Below are positions 1-8,855 of a stretch of DNA of 64,000 nt, piece by piece. This DNA is from Bacillaceae bacterium OF18-1A (GTDB lineage: Bacteria > Bacillota > Bacilli > Bacillales > Bacillaceae_G). The translations under genes were made by a program, and so were the position numbers. Under the pieces are notes generated by a model. That model was not told where the DNA came from, searched no databases, and saw nothing but the letters and a program-made list of their open reading frames with translations. Within the stretch, counting starts at the first letter, position 1, and each line of letters starts with the position of its first letter. The stretch covers positions 10,207 to 74,206 of the forward strand of contig JAQEWB010000009.1 of NCBI GenBank assembly GCA_027694045.1. The letters run 5' to 3'.

Positions 1-525
1 ACGTATAGCGAAGCGTTTTATTTACAAGACTTAGAGGGAAATGGTATTGAAATTTATGCGGATCGTCCGCGCGATCAATGGGGAGAAGGGCCAGGAGGAA
101 GTACCCCGCTTGATTTAAAAGAACTGGCGACACTTGTTAATTATGAATTTGATGGATTACCTGCTAATACTGTCGTTGGACACGTGCATTTACGGATAGC
201 CGATGTAGAGGAGTCGTATGAATTTTATGTAGATACAGTAGGTTTTGAAGTACAGCAACGCGAAGATGACTGCTTATTCATTTCTGCAGGAGGATATCAT
301 CATCATATAGGAGCAAATACGTGGAACGGAGTAAATAATCCGCACCCACCCGCACATGCTACTGGACTTAAAGTGTATACAATTGTATTACCGCATAAAG
401 AAGCGTTAGATGAAGTGAAAGAAAGATTAATAGAAAAACAGCATGGAATAAATGAGATTTTAAATGGATTTACTGTAGTAGACCCGAGTGGTATTACAGT
501 ACAGTTTGAAATAGAAATAGCATAA
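1..525 (+). CDS. Catechol-2,3-dioxygenase-like VOC protein (5' end outside window)
   Basis: The reading frame is open from base 1, so the start lies upstream of the window. The visible part carries the end of one vicinal-oxygen-chelate (glyoxalase fold) module, with YLQDLEGNGIEIYADRP, and then a second module starting at GHVHLRIADVEESYEFY and ending GITVQFEIEIA. This two-module layout and the GHVHL and EGNGIEIYADR motifs fit the CatE/YfiE-type extradiol dioxygenases of Bacillus, which cleave catechol-like rings with Fe or Mn. The metal-binding residues are only partly visible, so a glyoxalase-like protein of other function remains possible. Confidence 0.7.
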   Translation, partial: TYSEAFYLQDLEGNGIEIYADRPRDQWGEGPGGSTPLDLKELATLVNYEFDGLPANTVVGHVHLRIADVEESYEFYVDTVGFEVQQREDDCLFISAGGYHHHIGANTWNGVNNPHPPAHATGLKVYTIVLPHKEALDEVKERLIEKQHGINEILNGFTVVDPSGITVQFEIEIA

Positions 526-546
526 AAGAAATCGGAAGGTGTATAA

Positions 547-1464
547 TTACCTTCCGATTTCTTTTTGATACGTAATCCAAGTAGCACAAGGATTGAAAGG
601 AAAGGATTTTAATATCTGCATTGCATATATACTTGTTGAATCGAATTCACCTTGAATGAAAGAATAACCGTGTGTATTTGCATACATAGCTTGTTTGAAA
701 ACGAGAAGTTTCAGTAAGGATACATTTTCTGTATTGTGAGTCCCGCACCATCCTAGTTCTACTGTATTATCCTTTTCTGATGTATGGAGGAAAGAGTACG
801 CAATAATTTCAGTCTCTTCATCTATTATTACAAAGCTCCCATCTAGTAACACATCATCAGCTAAGATCTGTTCTTTCCAAGCTTCGAGCGGGAATGAGGC
901 AACTGGGTTTGCTAAGTGAGTATCTTCATAATTCGTTTTTACTACGTAGGCTAGTTTTTCAAAGAAGCTAGTATTGGATAAAATGTTTGATAAACTTTGA
1001 ACAGCATAATTTGAATGAAGCATTGTATCGATAGTTATGATTTTTCGTATGTCTAATATTGGCATATATGTTCTTCGGATTTCCGTAAAATTATGTTCTT
1101 CAAAAAACGCTTTTAAATGAGCTGATGTTTCCCATATAGAGGTTTGTAATGGTAGTTTGAAGTTTTCTCTTTTTGAAATCTCGTTTAATAAAAATTTTTC
1201 AATGTGTAGCTCTGAATAGAAAGGATTCGTATATATTCGAAAGTATGTGCAGTATGGATGGAAGGTACTCCCCCAGGCGAAAAAGATACCTACTACATCT
1301 TTTTTATAGTAGGCAACATACGCACATTTAGTTTTATTCTCTCGTAATAAGTGAAATAGATACGATTCTTCATTATATAAATCAATAAGTTGTTTTACTT
1401 GTAGCTCATTACTTCTACTATACTTCTCTATAACAAGAGTATGTTTATTGGTGGACTTCTTCAT
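547..1464 (-). CDS. GNAT-fold protein, 305 aa (two acetyltransferase-like halves)
   Basis: This 305-residue protein has an N-terminal half with the strand pattern of a GNAT domain (CAYVAYYKKDVVGIFFAWG) and a C-terminal half that again resembles the end of a GNAT fold (VIIDEETEIIAYSFLHTS, ELGWCGTHN). Its ATG overlaps the stop of the upstream GNAT gene in an ATGA, so the two are probably translationally coupled. The substrate is unknown. A clear acetyl-CoA pyrophosphate loop (R/Q-x-x-G-x-G/A) is not obvious, so one half may be non-catalytic. Confidence 0.6.
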   Translation of the reverse strand: MKKSTNKHTLVIEKYSRSNELQVKQLIDLYNEESYLFHLLRENKTKCAYVAYYKKDVVGIFFAWGSTFHPYCTYFRIYTNPFYSELHIEKFLLNEISKRENFKLPLQTSIWETSAHLKAFFEEHNFTEIRRTYMPILDIRKIITIDTMLHSNYAVQSLSNILSNTSFFEKLAYVVKTNYEDTHLANPVASFPLEAWKEQILADDVLLDGSFVIIDEETEIIAYSFLHTSEKDNTVELGWCGTHNTENVSLLKLLVFKQAMYANTHGYSFIQGEFDSTSIYAMQILKSFPFNPCATWITYQKEIGR

Positions 1465-1979
1465 AGCTCAATCCAAAACCTTCTTACTACATTCCCATCT
1501 TCCTCAGTGAAATCATCATCACGAAGCCCACCGTTATGTAAAATTGTTTTTTCAGAAGCTGTATTCACTTCGTCACAAACGACAAGTACTTTCTCGATGT
1601 TTAATTCCTTCGTTTTTTGTAGAGATAATTCTAATAACTTCGTAGCATATCCTTTTCTTCTTTCAGAAGGGCGAATGCCATAACCGATATGACCGCCAGC
1701 GTTAAATAGGTGGTCAGTTAAACTATGACGTATATTAACAGCCCCTACAATTCTATTATGATCTGTAACGAGCCAATATGTAGAATCTGGTACCCATGTT
1801 TCAGGAATATTTATTCCGTTATGTGCATCGAGTAACTCTTGAATCATAGCGGAGAAGTTAGAAGGATCTTTTGTAATAACCCATGGGATCATCGTTTCAC
1901 CGCTATCTTTCCATTCATTATAAAAATCTAAGTATTCTTTTTGTAAATCAGTAGTAGGTGTAAGTAAAGAAATATTCAT
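1461..1979 (-). CDS. GNAT family N-acetyltransferase, 172 aa
   Basis: The middle of the protein has the GNAT signature: a core strand (RIVGAVNIRHSL), then GYGIRPSERRKGYATKLLELSLQKTKE, which contains the acetyl-CoA-binding R-R-K-G-Y-A loop, and a C-terminal strand ending VVRRFWIEL. It resembles the YjdJ/RimI-like single-domain acetyltransferases of Bacillus; the substrate cannot be told. A ribosome site (AAGGAG) sits about 9 bases before the ATG. It is the first gene of a two-gene unit and its stop overlaps the next start by 4 bases. Confidence 0.8.
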   Translation of the reverse strand: MNISLLTPTTDLQKEYLDFYNEWKDSGETMIPWVITKDPSNFSAMIQELLDAHNGINIPETWVPDSTYWLVTDHNRIVGAVNIRHSLTDHLFNAGGHIGYGIRPSERRKGYATKLLELSLQKTKELNIEKVLVVCDEVNTASEKTILHNGGLRDDDFTEEDGNVVRRFWIEL

Positions 1980-2082
1980 CGTTAATAAGCTCCTTTATTT
2001 AGTATTTCCAAAAAAAATGCAGCATGAAATGAAAGCGTTTTCTGTAATTTCTCAACATTTTTCTTGAGACTCATATTTTTTA

Positions 2083-2113
2083 TTTATGTTAATATTTAAA
2101 ATATTAACATAAA
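2083..2113. repeat. Perfect 15-bp inverted repeat (operator candidate)
   Basis: Two 15-base arms (2083-2097 and 2099-2113) match perfectly around one central base. The core half-site is ATGTTAATA / TATTAACAT. It lies about 100 bases upstream of the divergent GNAT gene and has no GC clamp, so it looks more like a protein-binding site than a terminator. The same half-site pair, more widely spaced, occurs upstream of the MFS gene at 42100-42132. Confidence 0.5.
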
Positions 2114-2196
2114 ATATCTGGAGTATTAAGTGTATTTTAGTAAGAGTCTTTCATATCGATAAATGGATGTGTGTGATAATTTTGGTTTCATCTATC

Positions 2197-2322
2197 TATA
2201 ATGAATGAAAGGGGGAAGTGCTCGTGAGTTTACATCCGGAAGTGACATTTATAAAGTTAAAATCATAGTGTTGAAAAGAGAGATAGATGTAGTGAGAATT
2301 TCGCTACTATCTATCTCTTTTT
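2197..2322 (+). other. Candidate tiny transcription unit encoding a 14-aa peptide
   Basis: A perfect -10 box TATAAT (2197-2202) is followed by GGGGGAAG and a GTG start at 2224. The short frame MSLHPEVTFIKLKS ends at 2268. A hairpin (arms 2279-2292 and 2304-2318) with a run of Ts then closes the unit. No good -35 is visible. This could be a small protein gene, a leader, or a short RNA whose frame is accidental. The rest of the 1980-2470 gap holds only the inverted repeat at 2083 and the AT-rich region before colA. Confidence 0.35.
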
Positions 2323-2324
2323 GA
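2279..2324 (+). terminator. Intrinsic terminator
   Basis: The arms AGAGATAGAT and ATCTATCTCT, extended by TAG/CTA with a small bulge, enclose a short loop and are followed by a T run. Confidence 0.65.
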
Positions 2325-2470
2325 TATGAAACGTATAGAAAGTCAAGTGCTAATTTTGTATGGGACGGATATATATGTGAACGTTACCTTATGTTTTCTC
2401 AATACAGAATAAAAAGTAAAAATAGTAAAATTATGGAGAATGAAACTAAAAATGTAAGGTAGGGGAGAAC

Positions 2471-5386
2471 ATGAAAGGTTATTCGAAAAAAGTGTTAGTA
2501 GGGGTAAGTTTTGCTAGTTTAATGTTAGGGAGTTTTCAGGGGAGCGTATTGGCGGAAGATACGAAAGGAGAGCCAGTTTCTTATCGGAATGTGCTCAAAA
2601 TGGAGCCAAATGGTGTACAACTGCCAGCGCAAGAATTAGCTCATTCATCAAAAGTATTAGAAAACAAATCTTTTGAGAAAAGACTACAATTTGCTGATTT
2701 ATCACAAAGACCACCAGAAGTGAAAAAAGAAAGTAAGCAACTAGCTGCAGCAAAAACTTATACAATTGCCGAATTAAATCAATTAAGTAATCAGCAGTTA
2801 GTAGATGTACTTGTAACAATCAATTGGGAGCAAATTACAGGGCTATTTCAGTTTCATAAGGACAGCCTTGCATTCTATCAAAATGATAGTAGGATGCAGG
2901 CAATTATTGATAAATTGAAGCAGCAAGGACAAGCTTATACGAAAGATGATTCGAAAGGGATAGAGACATTAGTAGAGGTATTACGTTCTGGTTTTTATTT
3001 AGGTTTTTACAATCCAGAATTAAGTAAATTAAATGAACGGAGTTATCATGATAAGTGCTTACCGGCATTAAAAGCAATCGCTAACAATTCAAATTTCAAG
3101 CTTGGTACATTAGAACAAAATAGAGTTGTATCGTCATATGGAAAGCTAATTGGAAATGCTTCTAGTGATGTGGAAACTGTTACACAAGCTGCAAAGATTT
3201 TTAAACAATATAATGATAATCTTTCTACATTTGTAGATAATCGCTCAGCTGGAAGTGCGATTTACGATATTATGCAAGGTGTTGATTATGATATTCAATC
3301 GTATTTATACGATACGAGAAAAACACCGAAAGATACAATGTGGTATCAAAAAATAGATAGTTATATTAACGAATTAAGCCGATTTGCGTTAATTGGAACG
3401 GTGACAGAAAAAAATGGATGGTTAATTAATAATGGAATTTATTATACAGGTAGACTCGGCACGTTCCACAGTACAGGAACGAAAGGATTGCAAGTTGTAA
3501 CGGATGCGATGAAAATCTATCCGTATTTAGGTGAGCAATATTTCGTAGCAGCTGAGCAAATTACGACGAATTATGGCGGGAAAGACGCGAATGGTAAAGT
3601 CGTTAATTTAGATGAAATAAGAGAAGAAGGTAAGAAAAAATATTTGCCAAAAACGTATACGTTTGATGACGGAGCAATTGTGTTAAAAGCTGGGGATAAA
3701 GTGACTGAGGAAAAAGTAAAACGATTATATTGGGCGGCAAAAGAAGTGAAGGCTCAATTCCATCGTACTGTTGAAAGTGACCAGCCTTTAGAAAAAGGAA
3801 ATCCTGATGATGTATTAACGATGGTTATTTATAATAGTCCAGCTGAATATCAATATAACCGTCAATTGTACGGATATGAAACGAATAACGGTGGTCTTTA
3901 TATAGAAGGAACAGGTACGTTCTTTACTTATGAACGTACGCCAGAAGAAAGTATTTATAGTTTAGAAGAGTTATTCCGACATGAGTTTACACATTACTTA
4001 CAAGGTAGATATGAAGTGCCAGGACTTTGGGGGCAAGGAAAGATTTATGAGAATGAGAGGTTATCTTGGTTTGAAGAAGGAAATGCTGAATTTTTCGCAG
4101 GTGCAACGAGAACAGATAATGTTGTGCCAAGAAAGAGTATCATAGGAGGACTATCTTCAAATCCAGCAGAGCGTTATACGGCAGAGAGAACGTTAAATGC
4201 AAAATATGGAACGTGGGATTTCTATAATTATTCCTTCGCTTTACAATCGTACATGTACAATAAGAGATATGATATGTTTGACAAAATTCATGATCTGATT
4301 AGAAAAAATGACGTAACAGCATATGATGCATACCGCTCTGCTTTAAGTAAAGATGCGAACTTAAATAAAGAGTATCAAGATTATATGCAAATGTTAGTTG
4401 ATAATCGTGATAAATATAATGTGCCGTTAGTATCAGACGATTATTTAGTAACTCATGCGCCGAAGCCAGTTTCGGACATTGCGACAGAAATTACAGCCGA
4501 AGCAAAATTAAGTAATGTATCAGTAAAGAAAAATAAATCACAGTTCTTTCATACATTTACACTGCAAGGAACATATACAGGAACGGCAGCAAAAGGAGAG
4601 TATGAAGACTGGAAAACAATTACCCAAAACGTTAATGATACGTTAAAGCGTTTAAGTGCAAAAGAATGGACAGGCTATAAAACGGTAACAGCATACTTCG
4701 TAAATTATCGCGTGAATGCATCAGGACAATTTGAATATGATATTGTGTTCCATGGTATTAATACGGAAGAAGGTGCTGTGAATAAAGCACCAGTTGCAGT
4801 TATTAACGGTCCATATAGTGGAAATGTTAATGAAGCAATTTTATTTAAAAGCGATGGATCAAAAGATGAAGATGGAAAAATTGTTGCTTATAAATGGGAG
4901 TTTGGTGATGGTACCGTAAGCAATGAACAAAATCCAACTCACGTTTATACAAAAGAAGGAACGTATACGGCAAAACTAACAGTAACAGATGATAAAGGAG
5001 CAACTAATACTGCTACAACGAATGTAACTGTTCAAAAGAAAGAAGATAACAGTGTAGAAAAAGAGCCGAACAATTCATTCCAAACAGCAAATAAACTGCC
5101 ATTAAATCAAATTTTACGTGCTAGTTTAGGAAATGGTGATACGAGTGATTTCTTTGAAATAAATGTGGAAACGGCGAAAAACCTACAAATTAATGTAACG
5201 AAGGAAAATAATATCGGAGTAAACTGGGTTCTTTATTCTGAAGCAGATTTAAACAATTATATTACGTATGCTCAGCAACAAGGTAATAAATTAGTAGGTA
5301 GTTATTATACGTATCCTGGGAAGTATTATTTACATGTATATCAGTATGGTGGGGGAGTAGGGAATTATACGGTAGAAGTGAAATGA
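2471..5386 (+). CDS. colA: Secreted collagenase ColA (peptidase M9), 971 aa
   Basis: This is an exported zinc metalloprotease that degrades collagen. Residues 1-29 form a Sec signal peptide (KKVLVGVSFASLMLG, cleavage near VLA-ED). The M9 activator and catalytic region follows, with the zinc motif HEFTH at residues 504-508 and the third ligand in WFEEGNAEF (Glu near 536). A PKD domain spans about 773-858 (FGDG at its core) and a bacterial pre-peptidase C-terminal (PPC) domain about 866-971 (EPNNSFQTANKL). This matches B. cereus-group ColA in order and length. The gene is monocistronic with its own terminator. I looked for a PlcR box upstream and found none convincing. Confidence 0.93.
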   Translation: MKGYSKKVLVGVSFASLMLGSFQGSVLAEDTKGEPVSYRNVLKMEPNGVQLPAQELAHSSKVLENKSFEKRLQFADLSQRPPEVKKESKQLAAAKTYTIAELNQLSNQQLVDVLVTINWEQITGLFQFHKDSLAFYQNDSRMQAIIDKLKQQGQAYTKDDSKGIETLVEVLRSGFYLGFYNPELSKLNERSYHDKCLPALKAIANNSNFKLGTLEQNRVVSSYGKLIGNASSDVETVTQAAKIFKQYNDNLSTFVDNRSAGSAIYDIMQGVDYDIQSYLYDTRKTPKDTMWYQKIDSYINELSRFALIGTVTEKNGWLINNGIYYTGRLGTFHSTGTKGLQVVTDAMKIYPYLGEQYFVAAEQITTNYGGKDANGKVVNLDEIREEGKKKYLPKTYTFDDGAIVLKAGDKVTEEKVKRLYWAAKEVKAQFHRTVESDQPLEKGNPDDVLTMVIYNSPAEYQYNRQLYGYETNNGGLYIEGTGTFFTYERTPEESIYSLEELFRHEFTHYLQGRYEVPGLWGQGKIYENERLSWFEEGNAEFFAGATRTDNVVPRKSIIGGLSSNPAERYTAERTLNAKYGTWDFYNYSFALQSYMYNKRYDMFDKIHDLIRKNDVTAYDAYRSALSKDANLNKEYQDYMQMLVDNRDKYNVPLVSDDYLVTHAPKPVSDIATEITAEAKLSNVSVKKNKSQFFHTFTLQGTYTGTAAKGEYEDWKTITQNVNDTLKRLSAKEWTGYKTVTAYFVNYRVNASGQFEYDIVFHGINTEEGAVNKAPVAVINGPYSGNVNEAILFKSDGSKDEDGKIVAYKWEFGDGTVSNEQNPTHVYTKEGTYTAKLTVTDDKGATNTATTNVTVQKKEDNSVEKEPNNSFQTANKLPLNQILRASLGNGDTSDFFEINVETAKNLQINVTKENNIGVNWVLYSEADLNNYITYAQQQGNKLVGSYYTYPGKYYLHVYQYGGGVGNYTVEVK

Positions 5387-5388
5387 TG

Positions 5389-5416
5389 AAAAGGTCGCCA
5401 TTATGGCGACCTTTTT
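5389..5416 (+). terminator. colA terminator
   Basis: The arms GGTCGCCA and TGGCGACC around TTA are flanked by As and followed by TTTTT, directly after the colA stop. Confidence 0.85.
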
Positions 5417-5436
5417 GTTGCATGTTATATAAAAAA

Positions 5437-5619
5437 TTAAATGAAATTGATAAAAGTTTGATAGGCAATACCAAGGGAAAATACGGTAGCTACCATATGT
5501 GCAGTCCATTTAGGCATATTTAATTTCAATACGGTATTGTACAAGATTCCATATACAATATAAATAATTAATATAAATGCAATGAATTGAAGAACTAACA
5601 AAAATAGTGGTTGTTCCAT
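5437..5619 (-). CDS. Small membrane protein, 60 aa
   Basis: I do not recognise a family. The ATG is preceded by a strong AGGTGAGG ribosome site. The sequence has two hydrophobic segments (LFLLVLQFIAFILIIYIVYGIL and MVATVFSLGIAYQTFINF) separated by a short basic loop, KLNMPKWTAH, so a two-pass inner-membrane protein is likely. It sits between two terminators with the same stem sequence, facing away from colA. Confidence 0.6.
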   Translation of the reverse strand: MEQPLFLLVLQFIAFILIIYIVYGILYNTVLKLNMPKWTAHMVATVFSLGIAYQTFINFI

Positions 5620-5784
5620 TTATCCTCACCTCTCTTATTTGATATATTAATATAACATATTTACAAGTGGAAGAGTTATTTCTATAAAGTACCAAAAATG
5701 TGATATGAAAGGGTGATTGGTAATTACAAAAATTAACGCGAACTATCATGTAACGTAAGGTATTATTATAAAATTAGTAAAAAA

Positions 5785-5805
5785 GGGTCGCCATTAATGG
5801 CGACC
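5785..5805. terminator. Terminator of the GNAT gene, same stem as the colA terminator
   Basis: The 10-base arms GGTCGCCATT and AATGGCGACC have As on the left and Ts on the right, so it can work in both directions. It lies 5 bases beyond the GNAT stop. Its core GGTCGCCA/TGGCGACC is identical to the colA terminator about 390 bp away. Confidence 0.75.
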
Positions 5806-5809
5806 TTTT

Positions 5810-6313
5810 TTACGCGTTATAGCCAAATAATTTTAAATCTTCTCCTGAGCCCGAAATGATTTCTTCGAACCGCAATCCGACTTTTTCTAAAAGTTTTCCT
5901 GAATTAACATTGTCTATAGAAGTAATTGCTACAATTCGTTTCATTCCTAGCTTTTGTACACCATATTCGATTACCGCAGAAGCTGACTCGTATCCGTATC
6001 CTTTTGAGCGGAATTTTTCTAAAAAGGCAAAGCCAATATCAACATCTTTTAATGAATCCCTTTTAATAAGACCACACATGCCAATTGGTGTAAGGTCTTC
6101 TTTTCGTTCTACTAAATAAAGGCCAAATCCGATTTTGTTATACATATCGACTGGTCCATTTACAATATATTTTTTAGCGTCTTCTAAGTTTTGAACTCTT
6201 TTATCACCAATAAACTGAATCCATGCAGGGTCGTTTACTAATTCAAGAATAAACGGAGCATCTTTTATATGAAACCAACGAAGATTGAGGCGTTCAGTTT
6301 CTAAAACTATCAA
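5810..6313 (-). CDS. GNAT acetyltransferase, RimJ/RimL type, 167 aa
   Basis: The protein begins MIVLETERLNLRWFHIKDAPFIL, the usual start of RimJ/RimL-like (Acetyltransf_3) enzymes that acetylate protein N-termini or amino-group substrates. The acetyl-CoA loop appears in FLEKFRSKGYGYESASAVIEYG, and the family ending in VNSGKLLEKVGLRFEE. Typical length is 165-185 aa, so it is complete. The substrate is unknown. It is a single gene with its own terminator. Confidence 0.85.
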   Translation of the reverse strand: MIVLETERLNLRWFHIKDAPFILELVNDPAWIQFIGDKRVQNLEDAKKYIVNGPVDMYNKIGFGLYLVERKEDLTPIGMCGLIKRDSLKDVDIGFAFLEKFRSKGYGYESASAVIEYGVQKLGMKRIVAITSIDNVNSGKLLEKVGLRFEEIISGSGEDLKLFGYNA

Positions 6314-6414
6314 TCTATTGCACCACCTTTACAGTTATAACAATTAGTATGGATTGTGTGAAACAAAAGTGCAACATATTTTAATGGAGATTTATTCGTT
6401 CACATAAAGTTCGT

Positions 6415-6505
6415 TTGTTTTGTATAAAAGGATATTTTATAATTAGGATTGATTGTAAAGAGAGAAACGCTCATGCAATGACTCCTAGGTAACTAGGAGT
6501 TTTTA
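6415..6505 (+). promoter_or_regulatory. Promoter with short terminated leader upstream of the DUF2871 gene
   Basis: A SigA-type promoter is visible: TTGTTT (6415-6420), a 17-base spacer, TATAAT (6438-6443). Transcription would start near 6450. A compact hairpin (ACTCCTAG 6481-6488, CTAGGAGT 6493-6500) followed by TTTTT would end the RNA about 55 bases later, 63 bases before the next start codon. This is either a small RNA or an attenuating leader. No antiterminator or known riboswitch class was recognised. Confidence 0.5.
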
Positions 6506-6567
6506 CTATATAACTATCATTATTACTAAATATGTCACACTACACATTTTACTCAAGGAGGTACATA

Positions 6568-6969
6568 ATGAAAAAATTATATAATGCATCGTTTACTTAT
6601 TTAATTATAGGTTTACTATCAGGAATATTTGCTAGGGAGTATGGGAAATTTAAAGGGATTTTAGGATCTACTTTGTTAAATCTTCTGCATACGCATACAC
6701 TTGTACTTGGCTTTTTCTTCTTTTTGATTGCTTTAGGGTTAGCAAAAGTATTCGCGTTTCATGAAGTGAAAGGGTTTAATAAATGGTTTGTTTTACATAA
6801 CATCGCACTAACTCTAATGTTAGGTTCGCTGGCAGCGAGAGGGCTTCTTCAGTTAAATGGAGCAGATTTCAAAGGGTTAACGTATATTGTAGGATTCTCT
6901 CATTCAATGATGGCAGTTACATTAGTTTGGTTTATGCTTTTAATAAAGAAGTCATTCAATATGAAATGA
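6568..6969 (+). CDS. DUF2871 family membrane protein, 133 aa
   Basis: The frame opens at 6532, but the ATG at 6568 has an ideal AAGGAGG site 8 bases upstream and gives the family's usual N-terminus (MKKLYNASFTYLIIGLLSGIF). Four hydrophobic helices are visible: about residues 8-25, 40-62 (containing HTHTLVLGFFFF), 75-95 and 105-127. The conserved LLHTHTLVLG and GFSHSMM histidines resemble the DUF2871 family, whose function is unknown. It follows a terminated leader and ends with a good terminator, so it is monocistronic. Confidence 0.75.
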   Translation: MKKLYNASFTYLIIGLLSGIFAREYGKFKGILGSTLLNLLHTHTLVLGFFFFLIALGLAKVFAFHEVKGFNKWFVLHNIALTLMLGSLAARGLLQLNGADFKGLTYIVGFSHSMMAVTLVWFMLLIKKSFNMK

Positions 6970-6970
6970 A

Positions 6971-7006
6971 AAAAGAACTTGTAGCGAGTGCTGCAAGTTC
7001 TTTTTT
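6971..7006 (+). terminator. Intrinsic terminator
   Basis: The arms AGAACTTG and CAAGTTCT are followed by TTTTTT, just after the DUF2871 gene. Confidence 0.85.
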
Positions 7007-7086
7007 GTGTATAATAATCTTATTTTTCTAATTATTTTGTATAAAAATGGTATACTTATTTTAAAATTAAAAAAGGAGAGTTAGTG

Positions 7087-8478
7087 ATGGAAATAACAAT
7101 TGAACATTTAGTAAATGAATTAAAGGATATACTTCCTGAAGATCGAGTAGTAATCAATACGACAGTAAGAGAGTTACATAGTAAAGATGAATCATATCAC
7201 ACTAGTAGTTTACCTGATGTAGTTGTTTTTCCGAAAACGACTGAAGAAGTTAGCGAAATAATGAAAGTAGCGAGTGAGCATAAAAAACCTGTCGTTCCTT
7301 TCGGTGTAGGTTCTAGTTTAGAAGGACACATTATTCCATATGAAAAAGGAATCACAATGGACTTTTCACTTATGAATAAAATACTTGAAATAAGAGAGAA
7401 AGATTTTCTTGTGAGGGTACAGCCAGGAGTAACTCGCTCTCAGCTCAATAAAGAATTGAAAAAGTACGGTCTGTTTTTTAGTGTAGATCCAGGGGCAGAT
7501 GCAACATTAGGTGGAATGGCTGCTACGAATGCGAGCGGAACCACAGCGGTAAGATATGGAGTTATGCGTGATCAAGTTCGTGATTTAGAGGTGGTACTTG
7601 CTGATGGACAAGTGATACATACTGGTAATTTAGCTGCGAAGTCATCATCAGGTTATCATTTAAATGGTATTTTCGTAGGATCAGAGGGTACGCTTGGATG
7701 CTTTACAGAACTAACGTTAAAAGTATACGGCATACCAGAACATGTGATGGCGGCGCGAGCATCGTTTCCAACTATAAATGATGCAGTAGAAGCTGTTATT
7801 AACATATTGCAAGCGGGTATTCCAATTGCTCGAATTGAACTCGTTGATGAACTATCGATGAAACAAGTAAATCATTATAATGAAACAAGTTACAGAGAAG
7901 AGCCTACACTGTTTTTAGAGTTTCATGGCAATGAAGCAGGACTAAAGCAAGACATTGAATTTACGAAAGAAATTGTTCTTGATCATAAATGTAAAGAAAT
8001 TGCGTTTGAGACAGAAACAGCGGCAAGAAATAAATTATGGGATGCAAGACATAACTTAGCATACTCATATGTGCATAGTTATCCTGGTAAAAAGCTAATG
8101 AGTACAGATGTATGTGTACCAATTTCAGAATTAGCTGGCGCGATTCATCATGCGAAAGAAGTATTAGAGAAAGTAGGTCTAATTGGTGGTATCCTTGGCC
8201 ATGTTGGGGACGGGAATTTCCATGTGCTTTTAATGATTAATCCAAATGATAAAGAAGAAGTGAAAAAAGCAGACGAAATAAATGAAAGTATCGTTCTATA
8301 TGCTCTTAAACGAGGCGGAACGTGTACGGGAGAACATGGCGTAGGAATCGGAAAACGGAAGTACCAGGAAGAAGAACATGGGGCGGCATTACTCGTAATG
8401 GAAAAAATAAAGAAAGCTCTTGACCCGCAAAATATTTTGAATCCGAATAAAGTGTTCAAGTTGAAGGATAGGGGATGA
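7087..8478 (+). CDS. FAD-linked oxidase (GlcD / D-lactate dehydrogenase family), 463 aa
   Basis: A peripheral flavoprotein of the vanillyl-alcohol-oxidase fold that oxidises 2-hydroxyacids such as D-lactate or glycolate. The FAD_binding_4 domain contains PFGVGSSLEGH and GGMAATNASGTTAVRYG. The C-terminal FAD-oxidase domain contains GHVGDGNFH and CTGEHGVGIGKR, both active-site signatures. Single-chain length and ARIELVDELSMKQVN fit the LDHD-like branch better than the multi-subunit GlcDEF enzymes. A GTG at 7084 is possible, but the ATG at 7087 is better spaced from GGAGAG. The exact substrate is not determined by sequence. The next gene starts 6 bases after the stop. Confidence 0.85.
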   Translation: MEITIEHLVNELKDILPEDRVVINTTVRELHSKDESYHTSSLPDVVVFPKTTEEVSEIMKVASEHKKPVVPFGVGSSLEGHIIPYEKGITMDFSLMNKILEIREKDFLVRVQPGVTRSQLNKELKKYGLFFSVDPGADATLGGMAATNASGTTAVRYGVMRDQVRDLEVVLADGQVIHTGNLAAKSSSGYHLNGIFVGSEGTLGCFTELTLKVYGIPEHVMAARASFPTINDAVEAVINILQAGIPIARIELVDELSMKQVNHYNETSYREEPTLFLEFHGNEAGLKQDIEFTKEIVLDHKCKEIAFETETAARNKLWDARHNLAYSYVHSYPGKKLMSTDVCVPISELAGAIHHAKEVLEKVGLIGGILGHVGDGNFHVLLMINPNDKEEVKKADEINESIVLYALKRGGTCTGEHGVGIGKRKYQEEEHGAALLVMEKIKKALDPQNILNPNKVFKLKDRG

Positions 8479-8484
8479 TAAAAT

Positions 8485-8832
8485 GTGCAAAAACGTATTA
8501 TACATTGTGAAGGCCTAATTATATTATTAGCCACGATTTATATGTATTCATTATATGAATTTAGTTGGATTATATTTTTAGTGTTTCTTTTAACGCCGGA
8601 TTTATCAGCGTTAGCATACGGTATAAATAATCATGTTGGTGCAAAAATCTATAATGTATTTCACACATATACCATATCCATATTACTTGTTTTAATAGGT
8701 GTCTATTTTAAAATAGATACCGTTATAATGGCAGGCTTAATATGGACGGCGCATATCGGAATGGATCGAATGTTTGGATATGGATTGAAATATGAGACAG
8801 ATTTTAAAGATACTCATATTCAAAGGTTATAA
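8485..8832 (+). CDS. DUF4260 family membrane protein, 115 aa
   Basis: The family pattern is clear: HCEGLIILLATIYMY, then FLLTPDLSALAYGINNHVGAKIYNVFHTY, then WTAHIGMDRMFGYGLKYETDFKDTHI, the conserved histidine-rich tail of DUF4260. Three membrane segments are likely. The start is a GTG at 8485; an overlapping ATG at 8483 is out of frame and soon stops. It begins 6 bases after the FAD oxidase, so they are probably co-transcribed. Function unknown. Confidence 0.8.
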   Translation: MQKRIIHCEGLIILLATIYMYSLYEFSWIIFLVFLLTPDLSALAYGINNHVGAKIYNVFHTYTISILLVLIGVYFKIDTVIMAGLIWTAHIGMDRMFGYGLKYETDFKDTHIQRL

Positions 8833-8855
8833 TTGTTTTTGAGAAGAGGGACATA

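Noticed and set aside
2340..2400. Possible PlcR box before colA (TATG...ATA-like sequence near 2359)
   Set aside because: It matches TATGNANNNNTNCATA at too few positions.
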